Assembly (NCBI RefSeq): GCF_030503895.2
Contig: NZ_CP129970.2
Span: 310,001 to 374,000, forward strand
From: Marivirga arenosa
Lineage (GTDB): Bacteria > Bacteroidota > Bacteroidia > Cytophagales > Cyclobacteriaceae
Direction: 5' to 3'
DNA: 64,000 bases
In this document: positions 1 to 8,948 of the stretch, piece by piece
Layout of the letters: every line of letters begins with the position of its first letter
Numbering within the stretch: the first letter of the stretch is position 1
Program-made: the position numbers and the translations under genes
Notes under the pieces: model-generated
The model's input: the letters and a program-made list of their open reading frames with translations, nothing else
Told to the model about the DNA's origin: nothing
Databases searched by the model: none

Positions 1-2910
1 CCAGTAATAATTCTGATCCTCTACAGCCAATAAATTTACCTGCCATTCTGCTATTACTCTCGCATTTATGGTTTGGGATTGTAAGTATGGACTATTGAAA
101 GTAGGAACAGTATCTAATTGAAATGAAAAATCTCGTACAGGAGACTTTAAATCAATTGATTGTGTTTTTAAGGTAATATTTTGATTATTTATTATTCCAT
201 CATTGTAGGGATATAAATTAAGTGTTGTACCTAAGGAAATGAAGAATTCAATCTGAGCTGTATTATTATTTTCGTTGAGTTCATCTACTTTGCCAGCAGG
301 ATCAATTATAACTTCAAATATATTTTGTCCAAAACTTTCTGGCCTATTATTTATTACTTTAATCTGAACCGTATCCTGATAATATACTGGTGCCACATAT
401 TGTGTGTCTTGAACAATTATTTCTCCATTAGGCAAATTTCTTTTTACTAAAATAGCTAAGGAATCTTCAACTGTTATGCCATAATTATTAATGATCACAT
501 CTATCCCAAATTCAGAAGTTAAGGCATCAATTTCATTCCCATCAAAAGAAACTACCTCCAATGATTCATCCGTTATTTCATAATCAGGCTTTTCAGCAGG
601 AAATAGTTTAAATGCGGGATCTCCCATCAAATTCATCTGTTGTGCCTGAGAGATATACAGAGGCGAAGGATTGGCACCAAATATATCCAAGTATGAATTT
701 GTTATTGCTTTATGAACGATTCCTATGGGTTCATTAATTAAAACCGAATCGTTATATGCCTTTGCAAAAAATATATCGCTGTAGCGTTTCAATTCATTTG
801 AGAACCCTAAATAGGAATGAGCAATCATCCCTAAAGCACCCTTATTTGCTGTGTTGATCCAATTTTCGCCAAATACATCTGCATTTTTAGCGATTTGATA
901 AATAGCCCCTGCATCACAACCATTAATTAGAATAAAGGGGTATTTCCCTTGATTTTCATAACCCAAATTTTCGTTCGAAACAAGTCCAATATCGATGTCT
1001 GCAGTATTGGGACTAGAATGACCAAAGAAAGTAATCAAATTAACTCCTTTATTAATTTCTTCAGATACATTTATAAACTCCACAACTTGGGTAGTTTCCT
1101 TGGTTAGGTTAGAATAATCTCCTCCGATATAAGGCCTTATTTCAGCGCTAGCAAAGTCGTTGATATAATTGATATATCGATTCACTTCAGTAAAAGAAAC
1201 CCCACCACTAAGATTTAGGAAATGTTTCCTTCTCAAATCATCAAATTCCTGAGATTCCATATCCTTTATCTTATCTAAATAATTAGCTACAATTTGACTA
1301 TTATGTGCATTTAAACGGCCAAAGGATATAGATGCTCTGGCATTATCTATTAAATCAAACCCATATAAATTGTCGGAACCAGGTGAACCTGCGGGTGGAA
1401 CAAAATCATTGTATAAATCATCAGTTATTTCATTTCTTCTGTAATAATTATGATACCAATTGGTTCCTTTCCCAATTATAAAAACCATTTTAGCTTTGGT
1501 ATTTTGAACCAAATATTCAGTAAATCTATAAACAGCTAGAGGTGAGATTTCTCCATAATTGAACTGGTTATATAATCGATTTATATCAACTGTAAGTGTA
1601 TCATATCCTCCACCAGTAGTTGAAGCCCTGTAAGCAGAATATGCAGCTACAGGATTGCTATACTCTCCGCTAGGCCTCATTAATTGAGGATGACTAATTA
1701 TTACATAATCAGGGTTTAAATTAGCCAAATTTCTAAAACTAACTTTCTCAATTTTAGGACTTAAGAAATTCTGATTTTGAATGTATAGCTTTGCGCCATT
1801 TAATGTATTTTGGACTACAGTATTGATTTCAGAACCGTTTCGATTGGTTAACAATAGCTCTGGTTCATTATAAATATCCACTCTGTAAAGTCGTGCACTA
1901 CTATTGGTATTTGTAAAGCTCACATAAGATTCAGAATTAGGATTTGGATTTAGACTAAACTGAATACCCGATTCATTTTCTAAATCTGCATTTCTTTGAT
2001 AATCTAATTTAATATAGGATAAAGAAATTCTATCTGCTCCCTCAGCTTGAGGTATAGCGCGAACTATCATTGTTCCATCAGTATTGATATCCTCCCACTG
2101 CAATTCAGCATTTAATAATTGGTATTGATATTCCTCAAAATTGACTACCCCAATTGATCGAAGATTACCAGTATTAGGTCCTACTAGTATTTCTGTTTGA
2201 TGTAAACGCATATTTCGGCCTTGTATTAATACCTCAAGTTCAGGTAAAGCTGCTGATCTATTCTCTTTAACAATATTGGAGAGTGTAAAATCTGTTGAAG
2301 CCGTAAAAGCCGATCCAGTCCATCCCTCACCTAAATCAAAGGAAGATTTATAAACATCATCTTGGGGGCTATAACGTTGACCTCTGTCTCCATTTTGAGT
2401 GTATAGTTGCAATTTTGATTGTAATATTGATTCTTCAGCTGCTAAACTGCTTGTATTATTAACAATACTTCTTTCTATCATTCTCTTACCTGCTGTACCG
2501 TCTAACCGCCATGTTAAAAAATAAGCGGTGGTATCAGAAAATAGATTATAATATTGATGAGCCTGATCTGATGGATTTTGATATAATGGTGTGTCTGAAA
2601 CCCCATCATTGGATTTTCCCAAAAATTGAATTACATCCCCTTGATCAATTCGTCCATCATTTTGTCCTGTAATTCTAATTGCTACCTCCTCTCCACGATG
2701 ATACATTCTTATGGCTCTTGCATCAATAGTTGCTAAAGGAATTCCGACCTCTAATAAATCATTATAAGTTAATTGGTAAGGCGAATTACTTGCTGTTGAG
2801 ATTTTATAATAAGTTTGATTATAATTAATCCATGACTGAGGATTTTGAGCAAGTAGTTGAGTAAACTGAAATAAAAACGATATAATAAATACTACCCTAT
2901 TCCTTCGCAT
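1..2910 (-). CDS. Peptidase C25 (gingipain-like) T9SS sortase, PorU/PorU2-like; 3' end outside window
   Basis: Open on the minus strand from ATG 2908-2910 to the left edge (970 codons, no stop), so the C-terminus is missing. It starts MRRNRVVFIISFLFQFTQLL, a signal peptide, followed by beta-rich sequence. A C25 peptidase domain follows, with the probable catalytic dyad visible: His about residue 631 in FFGHSS (codon 1018-1020) and Cys about residue 665 in LINGCDAGA (codon 916-918). Known: PorU is the T9SS surface sortase that removes C-terminal sorting domains and attaches cargo to the cell surface. Its start overlaps the end of the PorV-like gene by 14 nt, so the two are translationally coupled. 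Known porU genes also neighbour porV. Inference: because the partner is not a canonical PorV, this may be the paralogous PorU2 rather than the main sortase. The C25 peptidase call is strong; which paralogue is uncertain. Confidence 0.85.
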   Translation of the reverse strand, partial: MRRNRVVFIISFLFQFTQLLAQNPQSWINYNQTYYKISTASNSPYQLTYNDLLEVGIPLATIDARAIRMYHRGEEVAIRITGQNDGRIDQGDVIQFLGKSNDGVSDTPLYQNPSDQAHQYYNLFSDTTAYFLTWRLDGTAGKRMIERSIVNNTSSLAAEESILQSKLQLYTQNGDRGQRYSPQDDVYKSSFDLGEGWTGSAFTASTDFTLSNIVKENRSAALPELEVLIQGRNMRLHQTEILVGPNTGNLRSIGVVNFEEYQYQLLNAELQWEDINTDGTMIVRAIPQAEGADRISLSYIKLDYQRNADLENESGIQFSLNPNPNSESYVSFTNTNSSARLYRVDIYNEPELLLTNRNGSEINTVVQNTLNGAKLYIQNQNFLSPKIEKVSFRNLANLNPDYVIISHPQLMRPSGEYSNPVAAYSAYRASTTGGGYDTLTVDINRLYNQFNYGEISPLAVYRFTEYLVQNTKAKMVFIIGKGTNWYHNYYRRNEITDDLYNDFVPPAGSPGSDNLYGFDLIDNARASISFGRLNAHNSQIVANYLDKIKDMESQEFDDLRRKHFLNLSGGVSFTEVNRYINYINDFASAEIRPYIGGDYSNLTKETTQVVEFINVSEEINKGVNLITFFGHSSPNTADIDIGLVSNENLGYENQGKYPFILINGCDAGAIYQIAKNADVFGENWINTANKGALGMIAHSYLGFSNELKRYSDIFFAKAYNDSVLINEPIGIVHKAITNSYLDIFGANPSPLYISQAQQMNLMGDPAFKLFPAEKPDYEITDESLEVVSFDGNEIDALTSEFGIDVIINNYGITVEDSLAILVKRNLPNGEIIVQDTQYVAPVYYQDTVQIKVINNRPESFGQNIFEVIIDPAGKVDELNENNNTAQIEFFISLGTTLNLYPYNDGIINNQNITLKTQSIDLKSPVRDFSFQLDTVPTFNSPYLQSQTINARVIAEWQVNLLAVEDQNYYW

Positions 2911-3973
2911 TCCAATTCAATTTTAAAGTGAAGACGTGAGAATAAAGAGATTCAGAACTATTTCCCAAATCAGTGAAAGCATAATCAACTTGTAGTATTC
3001 TATATTTAAATCCCAATCCAATATTTGCTTGACCGTTCCATCTCTCTGAACCATTAAAATTTTTAATCTTTTGGAGATTATTTCCTCCAAATCTTAGAAA
3101 AGCCATATTGTCATATGCAATTTCAATTCCTCCTTTAGGATCAATAGAGAAATTTTCTTCACTAACAAAAGTATTTCGAGCACCATCAAAGGTTACATCA
3201 AAATTAAACTCTCCCATTATAGAGAATTTATAAGGTAGCTCTTGCGTATAGGCAGTACCTAATATTACACGAGGTACTGCCAATTCAGTAGTGTTTTCAG
3301 GAATTGTATTATTCGTTTGAGTATAGATATCTTCAATCAGAGTTATATTATGGTACCAACTAGTAAAGGTTCCTGTAATATCACGCCCTACTAAAGCAAA
3401 ATCAAAATTCTTCCATTTATAATGCGCTGCTAAGTCAAAGCCAAATCCCCAGGCTGTAGCAAATTCACCGACAGTTCTGTGAATTATTTTCATATTAGCA
3501 CCTGCTGAAAGCCCTTCCAAAAAATCTAATTCTCTGGCATAAGAAAATTGAAAAGCATAATCAGCAGCAGAGAAGAATCGTATATTGTCATAATTTAAGG
3601 CTCCATTTGCATCATAGATAAACCGAGTATCTGGTATATCATCAACTCCAAATCTAATGATTGAAAACCCCATGTTACTTTTTTCATCAATGTTTGTCGC
3701 AAAAGCGGCATAATCATATGCCGCAATTCCTGCGAAATATTCTGCATGCATTAAATCTAAAGCATAATCACTTCCTAACGATGATAACTTTGCAGGATTC
3801 CAATAACCAGCTGATGCTCCCTCAACTGATGCCACTGTAGCTCCACCTAAAGCAAAAGCTCTAGCTCCCACACCAATAGATAAAAACTCATTCGCATATT
3901 TTGGTTTTGAAATCTGCGCAGACAATTCAAGAGATGAGGTTAATAATAAAAATAGTAAAATGAGATTACGCAT
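2897..3973 (-). CDS. PorV/PorQ-family outer-membrane protein (PorV2-like)
   Basis: 358 residues with a signal peptide (about 1-20, ending LELSAQ) and then the PorV/PorQ-family start: FLSIGVGARAFALGGATVA followed by the GYWNPA motif near residue 57. The rest alternates short beta-strands and turns as expected of an outer-membrane barrel of the FadL/UPF0164 type, ending in an aromatic strand (HVFTLKLNWN). Known: PorV is the shuttle of the T9SS attachment complex that brings cargo to PorU. This gene lies directly upstream of the C25 peptidase gene and overlaps it by 14 nt. It is first in its transcript and diverges from the PadR operon across 359 bases. The family call is firm; whether it is the main PorV or the PorV2 paralogue cannot be settled from the sequence alone. 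Confidence 0.8.
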   Translation of the reverse strand: MRNLILLFLLLTSSLELSAQISKPKYANEFLSIGVGARAFALGGATVASVEGASAGYWNPAKLSSLGSDYALDLMHAEYFAGIAAYDYAAFATNIDEKSNMGFSIIRFGVDDIPDTRFIYDANGALNYDNIRFFSAADYAFQFSYARELDFLEGLSAGANMKIIHRTVGEFATAWGFGFDLAAHYKWKNFDFALVGRDITGTFTSWYHNITLIEDIYTQTNNTIPENTTELAVPRVILGTAYTQELPYKFSIMGEFNFDVTFDGARNTFVSEENFSIDPKGGIEIAYDNMAFLRFGGNNLQKIKNFNGSERWNGQANIGLGFKYRILQVDYAFTDLGNSSESLYSHVFTLKLNWNAKE

Positions 3974-4225
3974 TAAATATTGGGTTCTTTAATTTTCAAA
4001 AATAAGAATTATAGTTATAAGTTGATATTCATATCTGAATTTCTAAGGGTAGATTTCAACTTAAATCTAGCAATTCAAGGCATATTATATTGTTCACTTT
4101 CGAACAATTATCGGAAGAAATTGACCTTTCACGAACAAATCCTCAACATTAGATTTCCTGCTTTAATTCAATAAAAAAATAAATAACACCATTTTATTTG
4201 ATGTAAAGGCACTTTTTAATCAAAA

Positions 4226-4245
4226 TAGTGCAAATCATTTCACTA
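4226..4245. promoter_or_regulatory. Dyad upstream of padR-pspC operon, candidate operator
   Basis: The 359-base gap 3974-4332 separates the divergent PorV-like and PadR genes. It is AT-rich and I see no credible gene in it. It holds a perfect 5-bp dyad, TAGTG at 4226-4230 and CACTA at 4241-4245, with a 10-base spacer, about 90 bases before the PadR start. PadR repressors commonly bind dyads in their own promoters; assigning this one is inference. Confidence 0.25.
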
Positions 4246-4332
4246 GTTAAATTAATATGGTACACATCTTGGCATAGGATAAGAGACAATGGCATTGGGT
4301 CCATAATTAATTAATCAATAAATGATAATTCT

Positions 4333-4695
4333 ATGTTAGCAGAAAAGATAAAAACACAATTAAGGACTGGGGTTCTGGAATATTGTGTGATGCAGATTTT
4401 AAGAAGAGGTGAAATTTACGCCTCCGATATCATTGACGAATTACTTGAAGAAGATTTAATTAAAGTTGAAGGTATCATATACCCTTTATTAATGAAATTG
4501 AAGCAAGAAGATTTAGTTCAATATGAATGGTCACAGACGCAAAGTGGTCTGCCTAAAAAATATTATCAATTAACTGAGAGCGGACAAAATACAATTAAAG
4601 CATTGGATGAAACTTGGATTGAGATTAATAAATCAGCCAAAAGAATCAAGAAAAAAACAGATGATGAACTTAAATCTGAAAAAGAGGAAAATTAA
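4333..4695 (+). CDS. PadR-family transcriptional regulator
   Basis: 120 residues. The PadR winged-helix core fills residues ~5-100: helix 1 with the family signature TGVLEYCVMQILRRGEIYA, recognition helix near LLEEDLIKVEGIIYPLLMKL, and wing with GLPKKYYQLTESG. A lysine/glutamate-rich tail follows. It binds DNA as a dimer and usually represses its own operon in response to a ligand or envelope stress. It lies 52 bases upstream of the PspC-domain membrane protein. This PadR + PspC/DUF2807 pairing is common in Bacteroidota, so the downstream gene is its probable target. No odd features. Start: first ATG of the frame, after an AT-rich leader without a Shine-Dalgarno. Confidence 0.92.
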   Translation: MLAEKIKTQLRTGVLEYCVMQILRRGEIYASDIIDELLEEDLIKVEGIIYPLLMKLKQEDLVQYEWSQTQSGLPKKYYQLTESGQNTIKALDETWIEINKSAKRIKKKTDDELKSEKEEN

Positions 4696-4747
4696 TTGGC
4701 TAATAATTTCTCAAAATCATTAATCAAAAAATCTTAATTTTAAAGCA

Positions 4748-7246
4748 ATGAAAAAGAATATAAGTATAAATATAGGAGGCATAATTTTCCACATAGAAGA
4801 AGACGGCTTTGACAAGCTGAAAAACTATCTGGATGCCATCAATCGTTATTTTTCAGATTTTAAGGACAGTCAGGAAATCATTAGCGATATTGAAAATCGT
4901 ATTGCTGAAATTTTCTTAGCTAAACTTAAGGAAGACAAGCAAGTAATTGAGCTTGAAGATGTAGAAGCTTTAATGATTACGTTAGGTAGCATTGAAGATT
5001 TCAAAAAAGCTGAAGAAACGGATGAAGCTTTTGAAGAAAACACTACTGAAAGCTATGAAAGCCAAGCAAGTGAAGGAGAAAGAAAGTTATACAGAGACAC
5101 TAAAAGATATATTTTTGGAGGTGTTGCAGCAGGTATAGCGAATTACTTTAGTATTGACGTTTTATGGATACGATTATTATTCATAGTAGGGTTCTTAGGA
5201 CTTATTCCTTTCCAACCTACCTCTGCCATAATCTTTATCGGTTACATTTTAATGTGGATTTTCTTACCCGCAAATCCAAATCTTAAAGAGGATGACAAGG
5301 TAAAAAAGCTATATAGAAGTGAAGAAAACAGAGTAATTGGCGGTGTAGCAAAAGGATTAGCAGCTTATTTTGGAACTGATGTTGCCATCATTAGAATACT
5401 ATTTGTATTACTCTTAATTCCAGGAGGAGCAGGCTTAATTATTTACTTAGTCTTATGGTTTATTACTCCTTCTGCGAAAACAGTAACTGAGAAAATGCAG
5501 ATGGAAGGAACCCCCATTACCTTAAGTAATATTGAAAAGAATATTAAATCGAGCTTAAAGGTTGAAGATGGTGAAGAGTCATTATTAGTTAAAATCTTAT
5601 TATTTCCTTTCAGGTTAATAGCAATTATTTTAACTGGTTTAGCAAAAATACTAGGTCCTTTAGTTAACTTCTTAGTAGAAGCTGCAAGAATCGTATTGGG
5701 TATTGTATTAACTGTGGTGGGTTTATCATCTGCGGTTACCTCGATTGTTTTGCTTATTATCAGCCAAGGCTTATTGATAGATGCCTCAATTTTTAATTTC
5801 TTTGATATTCCGCCTCAACTGATTGCCAATACCTTTTCTGCAGAATTAATTATTGTTGTATTCTTATTATCCTTAATCCCAGCATTATTCCTAGCGGTTG
5901 CAGGTATTAGTGTGATGGCTAGAAAATGGTTAATGAACAGAACTGTCGCATTCTCTTTGATCGCTATTTGGTTTGTAAGCTTAATAACAGGCGCATTTTT
6001 AATACCAGCGCAAGTTATGGAGTTTAAATCTGATGGAGAAGTAGTAATAACAGAGGAGTATAATCTAAATAATAAGGTGGCTGTTCTTAAATTAAATGAA
6101 GTAGGTTATGAAGATTATGATGTTACTGATCTAAAAATCAGAGGATATGAAGGCGATGTTTATAAATTAGAAAAACGATTTAAAGCACAAGGCAGCACCA
6201 GAGTTGAAGCTAGTGAGAATGCGGAAAAGGTAAGCCACAATGTAGAGTTGAAAAGTGACAGTATTTTATGGTTCGATTCGAATATTCAGTTTCAAGAAGA
6301 TGCGCCATTCAGAGGACAAAGGTTAGATATGACCTTATATGTACCTTATGGACAAGAGTTTGAGATGGGTAGAAAAATGAGACATATCCTAAAAAATACA
6401 ATTTATATTAATGGGTATAGTGTAAGTCAAATCCCCAATAACAGATGGACATTTGAAGAAAATGGAGACTTAAAATGTTTGACTTGTACTGATAAAAAAG
6501 AAACGAAAAGATCATATTACGAATCAGATGATGATTTTAGATCTAATACCGATTTGTTCTTCGGTCCATCATTAGAATTTGATGATGATGCTTATACTAG
6601 AACCTATGAAATCTCAGATTTCGATGAAATATCTGCAAATACAGGAATCATGATTGAAGTAATTCAATCGAATGACTATGGTTTACAAGTGGTTACTGAT
6701 GACACGGATGATTTGGAAGACTTCCGGTTTGAAGTTCAAAATAACAGATTGAAAGTTTATTTTGATAGAGAGGAAGTAGAATGGAAATTCTTTTCAAAAG
6801 ATTGGGACTGGGATTCACAGTTCCCTAAAGTGAAGTGTATTATCAGAATGCCAGAATTAAATAATTTAGAAGTAACATCTGGAGCTACTGCTAATGTTCA
6901 GAAAATGGAAGGTAGCAAACTTACTTTAGATATTGGAAGTGGTGCCAGATTATATGCTGATCTGGACTATAATGAAATCAACATGGATTTATCTAGTGCA
7001 GGAAGATCAAGATTAAAAGGAGTAGCTAACTACTTCAACTTAGATATTAGCAGTGCAGCAAAATTGGAGGCTTATGGATTAAAAGTAAAAAGAGCTGATA
7101 TTGAAGCTTCAAGTGCTGCTAAAGCCGAAGTTTACGTTACTGATTATTTAAATGCAGAAGCTAGTAGTGCTTCAAAAATTACTTATCAAGGAAGACCTCG
7201 CTTAGACAGTGAGAGCAATAGCGCAGGACGAATTTCTGCAGATTAA
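4748..7246 (+). CDS. PspC-domain membrane protein with C-terminal DUF2807 adhesin-like domain
   Basis: 832 residues. The N-terminal ~90 residues are cytosolic and acidic. Two tandem PspC domains follow, one starting at RDTKRYIFGGVAAGIANYF (about residue 117) and one at RSEENRVIGGVAKGLAAYF (about 190), each an amphipathic helix plus hydrophobic segment. Three or four more membrane spans lie between ~280 and ~420. The remainder is outside the membrane and ends in a DUF2807 beta-helix (about 620-832), with repeated Ser-Ala strands such as DISSAAKLEAYG and EASSASKITYQG. PspC proteins act in the phage-shock/envelope-stress response. The gene is co-transcribed with the PadR repressor and followed by a strong terminator. 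The combination suggests envelope sensing, but the ligand is unknown. Confidence 0.88.
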   Translation: MKKNISINIGGIIFHIEEDGFDKLKNYLDAINRYFSDFKDSQEIISDIENRIAEIFLAKLKEDKQVIELEDVEALMITLGSIEDFKKAEETDEAFEENTTESYESQASEGERKLYRDTKRYIFGGVAAGIANYFSIDVLWIRLLFIVGFLGLIPFQPTSAIIFIGYILMWIFLPANPNLKEDDKVKKLYRSEENRVIGGVAKGLAAYFGTDVAIIRILFVLLLIPGGAGLIIYLVLWFITPSAKTVTEKMQMEGTPITLSNIEKNIKSSLKVEDGEESLLVKILLFPFRLIAIILTGLAKILGPLVNFLVEAARIVLGIVLTVVGLSSAVTSIVLLIISQGLLIDASIFNFFDIPPQLIANTFSAELIIVVFLLSLIPALFLAVAGISVMARKWLMNRTVAFSLIAIWFVSLITGAFLIPAQVMEFKSDGEVVITEEYNLNNKVAVLKLNEVGYEDYDVTDLKIRGYEGDVYKLEKRFKAQGSTRVEASENAEKVSHNVELKSDSILWFDSNIQFQEDAPFRGQRLDMTLYVPYGQEFEMGRKMRHILKNTIYINGYSVSQIPNNRWTFEENGDLKCLTCTDKKETKRSYYESDDDFRSNTDLFFGPSLEFDDDAYTRTYEISDFDEISANTGIMIEVIQSNDYGLQVVTDDTDDLEDFRFEVQNNRLKVYFDREEVEWKFFSKDWDWDSQFPKVKCIIRMPELNNLEVTSGATANVQKMEGSKLTLDIGSGARLYADLDYNEINMDLSSAGRSRLKGVANYFNLDISSAAKLEAYGLKVKRADIEASSAAKAEVYVTDYLNAEASSASKITYQGRPRLDSESNSAGRISAD

Positions 7247-7254
7247 TAAAATTG

Positions 7255-7295
7255 AACTCATGTCAGCAATTCAGTCTGACATGAGTTTGTTTTTT
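7255..7295 (+). terminator. Rho-independent terminator after PspC gene
   Basis: A perfect 12-bp stem (7255-7266 with 7276-7287) with a 9-base loop is followed by a T-rich tail to 7295. It lies 9 bases after the stop of the PspC gene. Confidence 0.9.
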
Positions 7296-7406
7296 CACTC
7301 CTCCACCCTTAGCTCATAATATTTTCAAAATAATCATTCATTTCATACAAGTTTTACGTTTAAATTGATAGTTTGCTAGTGTTAAATGCTACATAAGTAG
7401 ATCAAT

Positions 7407-8786
7407 ATGGACGTAAGAGTAAAATTTTTGGGTGGCGCACAATCCGTAACAGGATCAAAATTTCTGTTAGAAATAGACGATTTTAAAGTATTAGTTGATT
7501 GTGGGCTTTTTCAAGGCTTAAAAACCCTTCGATTGCGAAATTGGGATGATTTCCCCATTAATGTAGAAGAAATAGATGCAATTGTTCTCACACATGCACA
7601 TTTAGATCATTCTGGCTACGTTCCAAGAATGATTAAACAAGGATACAATAAAAAAGTATATTGTACAGATGCAACAGCTGACCTTCTTGAAATTATGTGG
7701 TTAGATTCAGCCAAACTTCAGGAAGAGGAAGCAGAGTACGCTAAGAAAAAAGGCTTTTCTAAGCACAAAAACCCATTAGCCTTGTATGATCAAAAAGATG
7801 CTGAAGCGGCATTAAAGACCTTGGTTCCCCAAAAGATCGAAAGACCCTTCGACCTTAATGATAAGGTTCAAATTATATTTTATCCAGCAGGACATATTTT
7901 AGGTGCTGCATCAGTAAAAATTATTTTGAAAGGTGAAAACCAAGAAAAGACTCTTCTTTTCAGTGGAGATCTCGGAAGAGATTCTGACCCCATATTAAAT
8001 TCTCCCACTCATTTCAAAAATGCAGATGTATTATTTATGGAATCCACTTATGGAGACCGAATAAATGAAGTTTCTAAAGTTCAGGATGAGTTAAAACAGA
8101 ATATTTTATATCATTTAAATGATGGTGTCATTTTGATCCCTGCATTTACAGTAGGTCGAACTCAAAATCTATTATTTTACCTGTATGAATTAATGAGAAC
8201 CGGCCAGATTCCGCATATCCCAGTTTACATTGACAGTCCAATGGCGATAAGCGTGACCAATCTCTATGAAAAATATAGTGATCGCCATAAGTTAAAGGAT
8301 AAAGAGATCTTTAATTTTAAAAACTTTCATTATGTACAGGAACATCAGCAATCCAAACTACTTAATGAATTAAAAAATAGAGCCATTATTATTTCCGCTA
8401 GTGGAATGCTTACCGGGGGTAGAATTCTTCACCATTTGTTTAATCGCTTAGGCAATGAAAATGATTTATTACTAATGGTTGGATTTCAGGCAGTAGGCAC
8501 TAGAGGTAGAGATATTTTAGAGGGTAAGGAAAGCGTGAGAATTTACGGAGAAGAAAAATCCATCAAATGTCATTACACAAAAATAGATGGTTTATCAGCC
8601 CATGCTGATCAACTGGAATTAATCAGATGGTATGAATCATTTACAAATGCATTAAAATTTACCTTTATCGTCCATGGTGAATTGGAAGCTATGAAGCATT
8701 TGAAAAATGAGCTTGAACAAAGTGGTCATAAAAATATTTTCATTCCCGATTATCTAGAATCTTTTGAATTATTCACTGGCATTTAG
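7407..8786 (+). CDS. MBL-fold metallo-hydrolase with beta-CASP/RNA-metabolising domain
   Basis: 459 residues, the usual length for this family. The metallo-beta-lactamase motif THAHLDH gives metal ligands H63, H65, D67 and H68. Further ligands are seen in PAGHILGAASV (about 160) and SGDLGRD. The beta-CASP insertion spans about 240-360, with the ISASGMLTGGRILHH segment, and the C-terminal RMMBL part contains GLSAHADQ and VHGE. Known: these are CPSF/Ysh1-type nucleases acting on RNA, in some bacteria as exo- or endoribonucleases; the bacterial short form is otherwise poorly characterised. It stands alone between a terminator and the persulfide dioxygenase gene. The start is the first ATG, and the protein begins directly with the MBL beta-strand. 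Confidence 0.9.
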   Translation: MDVRVKFLGGAQSVTGSKFLLEIDDFKVLVDCGLFQGLKTLRLRNWDDFPINVEEIDAIVLTHAHLDHSGYVPRMIKQGYNKKVYCTDATADLLEIMWLDSAKLQEEEAEYAKKKGFSKHKNPLALYDQKDAEAALKTLVPQKIERPFDLNDKVQIIFYPAGHILGAASVKIILKGENQEKTLLFSGDLGRDSDPILNSPTHFKNADVLFMESTYGDRINEVSKVQDELKQNILYHLNDGVILIPAFTVGRTQNLLFYLYELMRTGQIPHIPVYIDSPMAISVTNLYEKYSDRHKLKDKEIFNFKNFHYVQEHQQSKLLNELKNRAIIISASGMLTGGRILHHLFNRLGNENDLLLMVGFQAVGTRGRDILEGKESVRIYGEEKSIKCHYTKIDGLSAHADQLELIRWYESFTNALKFTFIVHGELEAMKHLKNELEQSGHKNIFIPDYLESFELFTGI

Positions 8787-8948
8787 TAAGTAAAATTTCT
8801 TTGCCATTTTTTTCTAAATTAACGGTTTTTATGACATAAATCATTATTCAAAATGATTCTCATCATTGTATTGAAGAAAGGTTACCAAAGTTACTAACTG
8901 ACTGATTTACAGCTCGTAAAATTGTATAAACTAAATTTTTATTGAGCT

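Noticed and set aside
3980-4174. 64-codon open frame between PorV-like and PadR genes
   Set aside because: AT-driven random frame with no signal, motif or start context; it sits in a promoter region.
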